Source of the DNA: Gentiana macrophylla
Taxonomy: Eukaryota > Streptophyta > Magnoliopsida > Gentianales > Gentianaceae
Length of the DNA: 64,000 bases
Reading direction: 5' to 3'
Assembly: GCA_026214975.1 (NCBI GenBank)
Contig: CM047815.1
Coordinates: forward strand, 83,410,800 to 83,474,799
Part shown: one piece after another, positions 11,340 through 21,665 of the stretch
Numbering within the stretch: position 1 is the first letter of the stretch
How the letters are laid out: every line of letters begins with the position of its first letter
The notes under the pieces: model-generated
What the model was told of the DNA's origin: nothing
The model's database searches: none
Seen by the model: only the letters and a program-made list of their open reading frames with translations
Translations under genes and position numbers: made by a program

Positions 11340-12018
11340 GCTGACAAAATTGTGGCACATGAGACTGGGTCACATGGGTGAAAAGGGGATGCATATTTTT
11401 TTCTCAAAAGGAACTTCTTGGGGGATGTAAGGTCAAGAATATGGACTTTTGTGAGCATTGTGTGTTTGGGAAGCTTCATCGGGACAAGTTCTCAAAAGGG
11501 ATACACAGCACAAATTCATCACTTGATTACATTCATTCTGATTGTTGGGGGCCATCAACGGTGGAGTCATTGGGTGGTCACATATATTTATGTCATTCAT
11601 AGATGACTATTCAATAAAGACTTGGGTGGTGATGATGAAACACAAAAGTGAGGCATTCTTCATGCAATGGAAGGCTTTATTTGAAAATCAGTTGGGGAAG
11701 AAGATCAAGAGTTTTCGTACAGATAATGGTCTGGAATTCTGCTGGAATGAGTTTGATGAGTTGTGTAGAAATAAGGGTATTTCCAGACATCATACAGTCA
11801 GGAATATTCCTCAGCAAAATGGTGTAGCTAAAAGAATGAATCAAACTCTTCTGGAGAGAGCAAGATGCATGCTCTCTCATGCTGGTTTGTCAAGAAGATT
11901 TTGGCCAGAAGCTGTAAGCACATCTTGTTATTTAATCAACAGAAGTACTCACACAAGGATTAGTTTTAAGACACCAATTGAAATGTGGTCAGGAAAGCCT
12001 GTTGATTACTCAGTTTAA
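11340..12018 (+). pseudogene. copia integrase, catalytic Glu replaced by Lys
   Basis: The region holds the pre-integrase HHCC zinc motif (LWHMRLGHMG at about 11351, CEHC at about 11453) followed by the DDE core. First Asp: SDCWGP at 11540. Second Asp: RTDNG at 11722. The position 36 residues later, normally Glu in PQQNGVAERMN, is Lys (codon AAA at 11830-11832). Two frames are needed, switching near 11540-11600. The C-terminal part reads ERARCMLSHAGLSRRFWPEA and KTPIEMWSGKP as usual. As read, the enzyme could not catalyse strand transfer. Confidence 0.88.
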
Positions 12019-13230
12019 GGGTATTTGGAAGCACAATTTACTATCATGTTAGTGAAGGGAAACTGGAACTAAGGGCCAAGAAAGGAGTGTTTGTGGGGTA
12101 TGGTGATGGAGTTAAGGGTTATAAAATTTGGTCATCAGCAAAAAATAGAGTTATTCTCAGCAGAGATACAGTTTTTGATGAAAATTCTATGCTCGGTTCA
12201 AAGAATGGGAGGATAATCAAAATCAAACCATCACAAACCGAAAAACCGACAATGTAGCGTGGAGCTTCAGTGGAGTCACCGAGATGCATCACTCACCAAC
12301 GAAAATCGAGTTTCATCCGATCCGGTCATCGAACCGTAATCAATCCAAGCGATCCACCAACCAGGGGTCACTAAGCGTCAAACCGATATTGGTTAGCAAA
12401 GTATAGGCAAGCCGCCAGAGCTAGAAGATCCAATGTTGGGATACCACCCGGAAGGTATGGGTTTGAAGATTTGGCCGATATGCACTTCAAGTTGCGAGAA
12501 TAGGTGGATGGTTTTGAACCTTCTTCTTACTGAGAGAAGCGATGACATGTTCTCGAGTCATCTCAATGGCTTCTTTGCCGTGGGAGATGAGATGGAGTCA
12601 TTACTAAAAATCGACTTGGGATCTAGTTAAACATCCAGCTTGATAGGAGAGTTGTTACGTGCAAATGGATCTTCAAGGAAAAGGAAGGATTGACCGAGGC
12701 GTATAGTCAAGTATAAGGCACGCTTGGTTGCTGTAGGGTTCACCAAAAAGAAGGGTGGACTTTGATGAGATATTCTCACCAAGAGCGAGACATTCTTCAA
12801 TCGAGTGTTACTAGAACTTGAACAGCTAGATGTGAAGACAACTTTTCTACATAGTGAGGTAGACAAAGAGATATACATGACTCACCTGAGGGGATTTCAA
12901 GTTCCTGGTAAAGAAGCATTTGTTTGTAAGTTTCGACAAAGTCCTTGTATGGATTGAAGCGCTCCTGCATTGCAGTATATAAAAGGTTTGACGGCTACAT
13001 GATCCGGCTAGGTTATAGCAGAAGTCCTTATGATTGTTGTGTCTATAATAGTCAGCTAGAAGATGGATCATACATCCATCTTGTTCTGTATGTGGATGAT
13101 ATGTTGATAGCTGCAAGAAAGAAGTCTGATATTCAGAATCTGAAAGACCTTCTTAGTGCTGAATTTGAAATGAAAGATTTGGGTGCAAACCAAGAAAATC
13201 TTGGGGATGGAGATCTGGAGAGATAAGTAA
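12019..13230 (+). pseudogene. copia reverse transcriptase, frameshifted
   Basis: From 12019 to about 12620 the linker is heavily broken. RT motifs then appear in several frames: CKWIFKEKEG (about 12660) and the palm segment KRSCIAVYKRFDGYMIRLGY (12960 on), with the catalytic YVDDMLIA box at 13089-13112. EFEMKDLGA follows at about 13163. Both active-site aspartates of YVDD are intact, but at least five frame changes or stops separate the motifs. Confidence 0.85.
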
Positions 13231-13897
13231 GAAGAAATTGTTTTATCTCAAGCAGGCTATGTGCATGTAAGATTTTGGCCAAGTATGGTATGTCTCACTG
13301 CAAAGCCAATAGATACTCTATGGCATCAAATGTTCATTTGTCGGGCTTATGCTTCCTACCACCGGAGAGAAGGAATATATGTCAAAAGTTACCTATGCTA
13401 GTGCAGCAATTAAGCGGTCTGATGTATGCCATGGTATGCACTAGATTGATCCGCTCGAGCGATTAGTGTTGTCGCGAGTTTATGGCTCAACCGAAATGAA
13501 CGCTGAAAAGCGTGAAAAGAATGTTCGTGTACCTTGGTATATCTCGATGTTGGTCTCATTTATGGAGGTGATACTCGAGTTTGGTCACGGATACCGTGAT
13601 GCCGATTATGCAAGTGATGTGGGCGAGAGCTTTATCAACAATCGAGACAGAGTATATGGCTCTTCTTGGGCGACCATGGAAGCAATTTGGTTGAAGGGAC
13701 TAGTCAGTGATTTGAGGCTGCATAAGGATCAAGCTGAGATTTATTGTGACAGTTTAAGTGCAAATTGCCTAGCTAAGGATCAGGTTCATCGTGAGAGAAC
13801 CAAGCATATTGATGTGAGATATCATTTTCGAGAAATGAGAAAAAGTTGTAGTGAAGAAGACCGTAACCCAAGAAAATCTTGGCGATATGCTTACTAA
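13231..13897 (+). pseudogene. copia RNase H and polyprotein C-terminus
   Basis: The 13466-13897 frame contains DADYASD, a degenerate version of the RNase H start DxDWAGD, then ATMEAIWLKGLVSDL, a shortened form of the TEAEY/ALWLKGL region, and IYCDSLSANCLAKDQVHRERTKHIDVRYHF, the last two motifs of copia RNase H (quoted here as one region in pieces: IYCDSLSANCLAKD; RTKHIDVRYHF). The preceding segment 13275-13465 matches the RT-RNase H connection (TMASNVHL-like, YAMVCTR). Confidence 0.8.
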
Positions 13898-14108
13898 ACT
13901 AGTTCAACAAAGCAAGTTTCAGTTGTGTCTGGACTTGCTTAACATTCAAAGCTTATAATCAGTTTTTTGGAAACTCAGTTGAGGGCAGGTCAGCTCAGTG
14001 GATTATGTGGAGAAGTCTGGTACAAATACATCATGGCATTGACGAATGCAGCTGGTACAAGTACATCTGAATTATGCAATCTGGTGACGTTGAATGAGAG
14101 TTCAAGTC

Positions 14109-14120
14109 AAGGTGGAGATT
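14109..14120 (+). other. Polypurine tract of Tork-like copia
   Basis: AAGGTGGAGATT directly precedes the 3' LTR. This is the near-invariant purine tract of plant Tork/Tnt1 elements. Confidence 0.9.
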
Positions 14121-14666
14121 TGTTAGTTTTGTGACTTGATCTCTAAACCTGGTGGAACTAATCTGAAAGCTGAAACTGAGTTTTGTGGAAATTGAGTTTT
14201 GGTGGAAACCGAAGTTATTGAGCTTTCTACATCTCGAGTTTGTTGATCACAAGTGAGTTTTTCGAAAAGTGAATTTTCAAGAAAAGTGAGTTTTCGAAAA
14301 AGTTAGCTTGGAATGAGTTTCGTCAGTGGATAACAAATTGAGACGTGGTCCATATCTCGGATTTATGATTTATTCCGACAAAGATCTTTGGCGGTTAGGG
14401 TTTGGGATTTGTCTTATAAATACCAAAGTTGAATCAATGCAGTGTGTGTTTTCAAAGTATTATTCACACACTTGTTAAAACCTTGTAATTCTATGCATAG
14501 TAAAATGTCTCCTTTTTTCGCGAAGAGTAGTCGGCATAACGCCGGAAACCACGTTAAATTACCATGTTCTTTTGTTTCGCATTTATCGATTTCCACCTTA
14601 TTTTTCATTAGATTGCATATGTTTTATCTTTCTTCAAACGCAAGTTTTCTCGATCGTATTTTAACA
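14121..14666 (+). repeat. 3' LTR of Tork-like copia
   Basis: Partner of 1937-2472, 546 bp, TGTTAG to TTAACA, followed by target duplication TTAGG at 14667-14671. Confidence 0.93.
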
Positions 14667-14671
14667 TTAGG

Positions 14672-15523
14672 TAAATCCACCGCTTGAGATTCCTAAGAAC
14701 CCTCTTCCGCATCGATCCTCCCGCCATAGAAGAGAGATTCTGGCAAAGAAACTAGGCACACTCTAAGATATCTCTGCTCAGGGCTTCATCAGAAATGATA
14801 CTCATAACTAAGGAGGGAATATGTCTCGGATGTCGAGCAATGATTTAGAAGAGTATAACAAGAAATGGTAAGGAAACTTGCTTGTTAAAGGGTCTCTTGA
14901 AGATCTTTGAAAACGCAGAGAAGAAGATGATAACACTGGCAAGCAAATAACGCTTGTAAATTACTCAATCAACGGGATTTGATAGGTAATCAAGAGATAG
15001 AATATCTAAAAATATATAAGCAGTCGGCTTTTAAATTTTTGAAATACAGGTTGTCAAACATCATTGATCAGTGTAAGAAACCGTTAGACTGCAACCTCTC
15101 TTCTCGTGCCATGTCAACACCGAATAGACCTAACGTACAATATACATCCCAGCTCAGGTCTGGAAGGGCTGGCATGACCCGAACTCATTTTTGTGCCACT
15201 AAATCACCCATTATGGATTATTTAAGTACATGTTTACCAGTTCATATGACCAATATGATACATGTTCACCTGGGGCTCGCAGCTCGGTACAAGTAATCAT
15301 CAGTCAACATGGCATTTAACCCACGATCTCATAACGGTTTCATAAATCACGCATACAGAACCATGACTGCCCTCATAACTGCTCCCAGCCATTGGTCAAG
15401 TTTTCAATATTTGACCAGATCTCCCACGAGGGAAGCCAATAAAAAGATCATCGTACTCATATTCAAAACTATACTGTTAACTTGATCCCAAAATCTTTGG
15501 GTACGTAGGCACGCAGTCGATCA
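14672..15523. other. No gene recognised; possible continuation of the interrupted fragment
   Basis: The first 200 bp downstream of the copia target duplication again read like coding sequence (RSSRHRREILAKKLGT near 14723), continuing the texture seen before 1936, but with stops and frame changes. From about 14950 to 15523 I see no supportable gene, RNA or repeat. Confidence 0.3.
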
Positions 15524-15950
15524 CATTGGCTCACCTTTCAATCATCAGGAAGTCCACCAATTTAATGGTTTGTTTATACTCACGAAACCCAATCACCCGA
15601 ATCACAACCCGATTTGAATACCGATGATTTCAAGCTTCGTCATCATCATTTTTTATTCAATCAAAATTGGTAGTTTTTTTCCCCATACACGTATAGTTTA
15701 TGTTATCATTTCTTCACTCCTGCTAATTGGTTTGATTAATCCACAAATAAGAATAGGTCCTGACCAAATTAAAATTTGCGCAAGAAGCACAATGACATTG
15801 AAGGAAAGCCATGAAGAGAATGACAATGAACATGGGTTACAAGGTTTAAAACTCCACTAGAAGTAATGGTTTTTGCTATAAAATGATGATTAGAAACAGC
15901 AAATTTTGAGATATAATATTACAAGTACATCATTATTGGTTAATTATTAA

Positions 15951-17369
15951 TTATTGTTTCATCATGTAGCATGATGTGGATAAAGAAGAAGAAGATGGCA
16001 CAAATGATGTCCTTTTTACAAACCGACCTTTCAAACGAGGTCTCTTCTCTGCGTTTAATTTCCTTACTTCATATCTTATCTTCTTTGCAAACAACCTTTT
16101 TCTTCTCTTCTCTTTATACCTTAATACTCTTGCTTCTCTTTCTCTGTCCCAACACCTATTACCTACATTTTCCCCATTCGTATCGATCCCGCTTCCCGTT
16201 TCCTGTAATTATTATATATGATTAACCACTTAATTAATACAAGAAACATTGTTAATTAATATAGATATATGGGATTATAATTAATTATATATACATTCAT
16301 ATTGAAGTGGAAGGAAAAGAAGAAAAAAAAAAACCCATGAAATCAGGCCAGCAATCGTCAGGGTTGAAATCGGGTTTGACACCATTAGTCCAGGGGCAAA
16401 CTTGGCAATCCCATGCAGCGATGACTTGTTCATAGTTGATCTTTAGGTTTAATAATTTTTTCCTTTCTTTTCCAATATTCAACATTTCAAAGTCCTCCCT
16501 TGTCGGAAAATCAAAACTCATGATTCTTAAATCTTCATCTAATTCTACAGGTATAGGAGATTTTGAATAATCGAAATCCCAGTTGAATGATTCGCTCGCA
16601 GTAGTACTGTCCATAACACCACCGCCTTCGAATTCTTGATTTTCTTCCTCGATTTTCAACAACATGTTATCTTCAAAACAATCATTACTATTATTATCAA
16701 GTAACCCTTTAATCCCACACGAATCCTCTTCGATTTCGTTCCCCAACAAACTATTAAGCTCTTGGAGTTCGATATCATCCGTCGAAATAAACCCCGGAAT
16801 TTCCCCCATTCCGATTGCGTCGAAATCATCCTTAAATGATGTTATATCAAAAGGTACTTCTTGACTACATATTTGATCAGTAGCAAAAGGATCAAGAACT
16901 GGAACTCGATAAAGAAGTAGATCTCTCTCCTCCTCGTTTTCATCTTCATTACTACTAATCTCTGGTACCAAATCAGCCAATGGTTTGCTTTTCTTCTGAT
17001 CATCACCATCTTTATCGTGTTGTTGTTGCTGCACCCGTCTTGATCGTGGGGTTCTGGGCTTCTTAGTGAATCCTTGATGCCAAGAACAAGAAGAAGAAGG
17101 ATTAGTACGAAGAACATCATCATCAGTTAATTTGATGATGATCTGCTGCTGCTTAATATTGTTTTTCCAAGACGCGGTTTCGAGTCGAACACGTTCATGG
17201 CGGCTGGCTAACAGATTGGCAGAGTGGACAGAGGTATCACAGCTCTGGCAAAGAAAAGCGTCGTCGGCTGCACAAAACCAACGAGCCTCTTCTTCCGTAA
17301 ACAGCTATCGCAAGCTCTAGCTGTTTTGCCTCCAATTATATTTGCTGTTTTTGATTGTGTACTCGTCAT
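15951..17369 (-). CDS. COL16: CONSTANS-like B-box/CCT transcription regulator (COL16-like), copy 1
   Basis: A zinc-finger transcriptional regulator of the CONSTANS-like family, group with a single B-box, nuclear. Exon 1 runs 17369-16336: ATG at 17369, B-box ([29 protein letters not shown]), linker [17 protein letters not shown], an acidic middle region ([27 protein letters not shown]) and [11 protein letters not shown]...DDCWPDFM. Exon 2 runs 16202-15951 after acceptor TTACAG, phase 0, and encodes the CCT domain ([40 protein letters not shown]), which binds DNA with NF-Y partners and carries nuclear localisation. About 427 residues, near AtCOL16 length. Copy 1 has a +2 frameshift in the B-box (CGGAAGAAGAGGCTC versus CGGAAGAGGGCTC in copy 2), and its donor site reads ATGGGTTT where copy 2 has ATG|GTAC. 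A (TA)n tract lies about 135 bp upstream of the ATG. Confidence 0.88.
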
Positions 17370-17502
17370 GATATATCGATGAAATTAAATGATGTTTTTC
17401 AACTAGTCAGAAATGAGGAATTTCAATATTTTTATTCCTTCTTACTCACCAGTAGGGCAGTGAGGAGAGAAGAGCTCTAATAAGTATATCTGACTGTTCA
17501 CT

Positions 17503-17529
<27 letters not shown>
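17503..17529. repeat. (TA)n microsatellite in COL16-like promoter
   Basis: About 13 TA units roughly 135-160 bp upstream of the COL16-like start codon. It could serve as a TATA-like tract for the minus-strand gene. Copy 2 has the equivalent at about 48055-48080. Confidence 0.85.
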
Positions 17530-17535
<6 letters not shown>

Positions 17536-18312
17536 TTATTATTAAAAAAGACAACTTAAGAATGGAAATATATGAAAAAGACAGTCGGATATTTTATTGG
17601 GTAAAAAAACATATTTTTATTTTAGTGTAATTTAAATTCTCTCGTATTCAATTACAAAAATAAATATATTTTTCGATCTGATAGTCAAAAGATAGAAATT
17701 CTTTCATCAAATTTTTCCTTTTTTCGTCCTCTTTATTTAGACATCTTATGTGATATTTTTTTCAAAGTTATTTTCGAGGTTATTTTTATAAAAAAACACA
17801 TAAACAGTGGGATAGTGAAACATTGGATTTAAAGTCAGTTCCACTGCAGCAAACAGTAGACTCGGGTTATGAATAATAGATTTATCCTTAACGGCCAATT
17901 TATATTTCCAATCCTTTTAAACCACCACCATATATATATATATATGTATATACTTTTTAAAGCAGTGGGCGCGTTTACTGTAGGACAGATTTTGTTAGGA
18001 TTCTTGGGCAGTTGCCTATACTGGTTTTTTACAATGATAATAGACTGAGCTTCAATTGGCAGATAAGTTAGTGACATTTAGTTTGTGATTGGCTAGAAAA
18101 ATGAACATAATCTTGAATTCTATTTTCTTATTGGTTGCATGTCTGTATTGAAGGATTCCCTGTGGGAGCCAATACAATACAAATGTGTGGGGAGCTTACT
18201 GTCTTTCTTCTTTGATGTTCTCAAAAGGAAGGACCCATCGACACAATTAAGACAACCTTGGTTTTAGCCCATTGTGATAAAATTATTCATACAAACCATC
18301 TACTTTGTGGTC

Positions 18313-18315
<3 letters not shown>
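17530..18315. other. Upstream region of COL16-like gene, no gene seen
   Basis: AT-rich, with a second short (TA)n at 17931-17945. No supportable ORF. It presumably contains the promoter of the minus-strand COL16-like gene. Confidence 0.5.

Positions 18316-18372
<57 letters not shown>
18316..18372. repeat. (TA)n microsatellite
   Basis: About 28 TA units. It creates the artificial poly-Ile/Tyr frames. Same tract in copy 2 at about 48876-48933, of nearly the same length. Confidence 0.95.
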
Positions 18373-18374
<2 letters not shown>

Positions 18375-18639
18375 CCGACTCATCTTCCTCATTCTTTATT
18401 CACTATCAAAGATATACAATCTACCTATTCATCATGTAGTTCGTACTCAATTATTTATTTATGCTTGAAGCACTATATATTGACTTGTCTAATGATTTAA
18501 TCTTTATTTAAAATAATTATGTCATTACATATTTAGAAGATTTATCATGATGAAATCTATTGATACATTCGAGTTCCATTCGAGAAAAATAGAAATCGTG
18601 TTTCTATAGGGACCTATTGTTTTTAGGTTGTGTTAGGAC

Positions 18640-18900
18640 CTAGCATTTTTTTTTTTTCAAGTCCTTGCCGCAGATTTGCACGTTTTGTGGCCCAATCCGT
18701 TGAAATTTCCACATTGTGAAATGAAGCCAGATTAGAATTAAGAATTGGCGAAACACCAAGTTTTAGGTCTCAACCCGTGGAAATTTCAACGTTTTAGTGG
18801 GATTTCACCACTTTTTAATTTTCACGCGGCTTCCTTTCGCAACGTGGAAATTTTCATGTTTTGGGGGCCAACCCATGTAAATTTCCCGGGCTGTGTACAA
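18640..18900. repeat. GTGGAAATTTCAACG-type short interspersed words
   Basis: The word GTGGAAATTTCAACG and variants recur in both orientations (CGTTGAAATTTCCACATTGT near 18700, CCCGTGGAAATTTCAACG near 18776, AACGTGGAAATTTTC near 18842). This resembles subterminal repeats of a DNA transposon, but I could not define both ends. Confidence 0.4.
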
Positions 18901-18923
18901 TTTAAATGAAGGAATTCAAGAGA

Positions 18924-19030
18924 CCATCGACGAGGAGTGCATCATAATATGCGGCTATTCGTCACAGGACCCCACAAATGAGGCTCACCAAATAGCCGCA
19001 TATTATGATGCCCTCCTCCTTCGTCGATTG
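18924..19030. repeat. Long near-perfect hairpin, arms about 35 bp
   Basis: GCATCATAATATGCGGCTATT at 18939-18959 region is followed about 31 bases later by its exact reverse complement AATAGCCGCATATTATGATGC (18991-19011). Pairing continues outward through GACGAGGAG against CTCCTCCTTCGTC and CATCGA against TCGATTG. Copy 2 (about 49483-49590) keeps the outer stem but has several changes inside. It may be a foldback transposon end, a small-RNA precursor-like inverted repeat, or a replication relic; the sequence alone does not decide. Confidence 0.8.
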
Positions 19031-19139
19031 TTTCCCCGATTTCGCACAGACCCCATAGATGAGTCTCACCAAATAATCGAGGCATGTCACGCTGTAGTAA
19101 TCCATGATCACGGGAAAAACAAAATTATCGATCACCAAT

Positions 19140-19695
19140 GATCCGGTGTGTATCCAAATCGACTCGAATGCCTTGCACTGTGACATTAAGTTCATCAAGT
19201 CTAGTCGTAGCCTCACAATCATAGAAATCACACACGATAGAGCGATTACAATTAACATAACAATTGGTTCTAAAAACTTAACTACAACCTCATATGCATC
19301 TCATTAGTCTGCACCGTCAACTACCTCTAGAATCACTATTGGTTGCTCAACTTGTCCCAAATTTACACCTTGGGGTGTTAAAGCTGTTTCAACTAACTTC
19401 GTATCTCCTTGTCCTTGTGTTTCACCTTCTTGAATTGGTTATAACGACACTGCAACATGCACTTCACTTACTCCTTTCACTTGTACATCTGCTGCTCAAC
19501 TTGTACATCCTCATATTGAACATTCTTTTCACGTCTCTGATTCCTTTTGTACGCTAAACCACTATGTTTAAAAACCCCAACAACAGATACATTACTCGGC
19601 GGAACCGGTGCATTGGTAACCACTTGATCCACTTCAATATCAGTTTGTGCATCACTTGTTTGCTCGTTCGTAGCACTAGATCTCGTCCTAACCAT
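19140..19695 (-). pseudogene. Unidentified N-terminal protein fragment (MVRTRSS-type), probably transposon-derived
   Basis: On the minus strand an ATG at 19695 opens MVRTRSSATNEQTSDAQTDI, a hydrophilic, Thr/Ser/Gln-rich start with Val-rich continuation to a stop at 19477. Farther left another frame gives DCEATTRLDELNV, coiled-coil-like. Starts of this type occur in plant retrotransposon gag proteins, but there is no zinc knuckle or catalytic motif. Copy 2 repeats it at about 49570-50260 with further breaks. I cannot name it. Confidence 0.3.
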
Positions 19696-20100
19696 AATTC
19701 CCTACACAAAAAACAAGAGATATCATTCAGAATACAAGATAACGCTAATACTGAGGTAACAATACTGTTATAATAATCAAACAATTATATGTTTTATTTC
19801 CAGAATACAAAGAAACATATTAAACACTGCTTAGGTAACAATAATGATACATATATGACCATAACGTCACCGATACTGACATTTCAAAGTACACTACAAC
19901 GTCAAGACCACCGACGCCTGGAAATAGAACAAAATTTAGATTTTGTTTTCTTGACGCCAGTGTCTCTGACGTTGTCACTGCAAGACAAACATCGGGCTAT
20001 GTGATGTTTCGATGTTTAACAAACATAAATTAGGACATTGACATTATGGAGCTACACAAATTCTTGTTCAAATTTCTCACATATAAGGTAACATCAGGCA

Positions 20101-20600
20101 TACTGACGTTCAGAGAAAACCCCAACGTCAGTCTTATTGACGCTATCATCTCGATCATCTTCCTCACCCACACGTCGAACGGGTTCTTTCTGGCAAGAAT
20201 TTATTCATCAAACAACCGTAAACTAAATAATTGCCAACACAATGTCATTCAAATTGAAGTAATAACAATAAACAATCATGACTTACGTGGTTTTAGTTGA
20301 AAGTTTGGTTCTTTTTAACTCCGATATAGCCTCCACCAGTGCTCTTTTCGTGACGCTCGTGAGAAAACCCCAACGCCGCCTTATTATTGACGCTATCATC
20401 TCGATCATCTTCCTCACCCACACGTCGAACGGGTTCTTTCTGGCAAGAATTTATTCATCAAACAACCGTAAACTAAATAATTGCCAACACAATGTCATTC
20501 AAATTGAAGTAATAACAATAAACAATCATGACTTACGTGGTTTTAGTTGAAAGTTTGGTTCTTTTTAACTCCGATATAGCCTCCACCAGTGCTCTTTTCG
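20101..20600. repeat. Two-unit tandem duplication, 250 bp
   Basis: Units 20101-20350 and 20351-20600 share GACGCTATCATCTCGATCAT and everything from there to CCACCAGTGCTCTTTTCG almost without change; only the first 40 or so bases differ. The same duplication is present in copy 2 (about 50680-51170). It creates two identical C-terminal reading-frame tails. Confidence 0.92.
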
Positions 20601-20956
20601 GTTTCCCGACGATGCTCCTCTCTAATCAGGCAACAAAATGAAAAGAGATAGTATTTTAGGTTTTGTTTAAAAAAATGGAAAATAAGTAGTGTTGGTAAGT
20701 TTTTGGATTTTAGTAGTAATATAAAGGTCGATTAACAATGTTAAAAAGATTAAAGTGATGTTTTTTTTTTTTTCTATTTTTACAAAATTAAGGGACTAAA
20801 GTGAATATTCTTAAAAGTTATACTATTGATGTAGTGCCACGAGTGATTTGGTGTCGTGTTGAAGTAAATGAAAATACAAAGAAAAAAGTGCCGATAAGAA
20901 ATACGCCACGCCGATAGAAGCGCCAACGCCATGAACTATTGTTAAGAAGTTGAACT

Positions 20957-21392
20957 TAGACCAGTAAATGAACCTAAGATTCGATTCGATCCGAGTCTTC
21001 GCTCAAAAAGCTCGATTCGGCTCGCTTTTGTGGGTTCAACTTCGAGCCGAACCTTACAAATTAGATATTCGTGGTCGAGCCGAACATGTTTGAACATGTT
21101 CGCCCGGATATCATAAATTCATATACGCTTCGAAATAACATGATTTTTAAAACCGAGCCGAACATGTTCTCGATTTTTTTAAAACCCAGTTCGAGCCGAA
21201 CATGTTCGAACGGTTCGACATGTTCGAGTTTCGAACCGAGCCGAGCTTTTTCCCCAAATACCGGACCAACCTGCCGAATAATGAAAATATAAGGCTCGCC
21301 ATTTTGAGCCGAGCCGAGCCTAATGTTCGAACACACCGAGCCGAGCCGAACCCTGCCAGGGTTCGGTAGGGTTCGGCTCGTTTACAGGCCTA
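20957..21392. mobile_element. hAT-type MITE with 8-bp TSD, rich in CGAACATGTTCG palindromes
   Basis: A 436-bp non-coding element ends TAGACCAGTAAATGAACC on the left and, on the opposite strand, TAGGCCTGTAAACGAGCC on the right, with perfect 8-bp flanking repeats GTTGAACT (20949-20956 and 21393-21400). TAG termini and 8-bp duplication indicate a non-autonomous hAT element. The body is packed with GAGCCGA words and the palindrome CGAACATGTTCG. Copy 2 is at 51524-51959, its left TSD reading GTTGAGCT. Confidence 0.85.
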
Positions 21393-21454
21393 GTTGAACT
21401 AGATTATAACCTTCTTGGCTGCAAACTTGTGCACAATCTCCTATGGATGCTATC

Positions 21455-21607
21455 AGGGGCGGATCTAACCTTTGAATAGGGGGTCAAGCGCCCCCTCTCT
21501 TAGATCCGAAAATACACTATTATGATGTATGTTGTGTATTTTTTGTCCCCTAAAATTTTACACTCGCCTGCAGATATCGCCTCTCATCCGGATCCTCGCC
21601 CGCCCCT
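21455..21607. mobile_element. Small MITE (AGGGGCGG termini) with 9-bp TSD
   Basis: AGGGGCGGATC at the left and GCCCGCCCCT at the right are near-inverse ends of a 153-bp element flanked on both sides by GATGCTATC (21446-21454, 21608-21616). A 9-bp duplication points to a Mutator-like origin; a hAT origin is less likely because no 8-bp repeat fits a CAGGGG start. Copy 2 at about 52024-52171 is blurred at both ends. Confidence 0.75.
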
Positions 21608-21665
21608 GATGCTATCACTAAGTGTTAGTGCAGCTTGATTCTCCTTTCTTGCTTGATAACACGCC

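Larger units (their letters stand above)
1937..14666 (+). mobile_element. Ty1/copia LTR retrotransposon, Tork-like, carrying a nested element
   Basis: The element is bounded by two direct LTRs starting TGTTAG and ending TTAACA, and flanked by identical 5-bp target duplications TTAGG at 1932-1936 and 14667-14671. After the left LTR comes an initiator-Met-type primer site; before the right LTR comes the purine tract AAGGTGGAGATT. Between them, in copia order, lie gag with a zinc knuckle, protease, GAG-pre-integrase, integrase, reverse transcriptase and RNase H. The gag N-terminus (FTGRNNFSLWQLKTRALLKQ) resembles the Tnt1/Tork lineage. Without the nested insertion of about 7.5 kb at 2826-10331 the element is about 5.2 kb, normal for Tork. 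Frameshifts and stops break the polyprotein. Confidence 0.93.

Noticed and set aside
16664..16864. Plus-strand ORF in the COL16-like gene
   Set aside because: Serine/leucine-rich shadow of the acidic middle region encoded on the opposite strand.
18258..18500. Poly-Ile/Tyr reading frames (also 48819-49061)
   Set aside because: Translation of a (TA)n microsatellite.
19890..20000. A second CACTA end at CACTACAACGTC
   Set aside because: It lacks the CACTACAAGAAA consensus and has no inverted partner; the adjacent minus-strand frame is in the wrong orientation.
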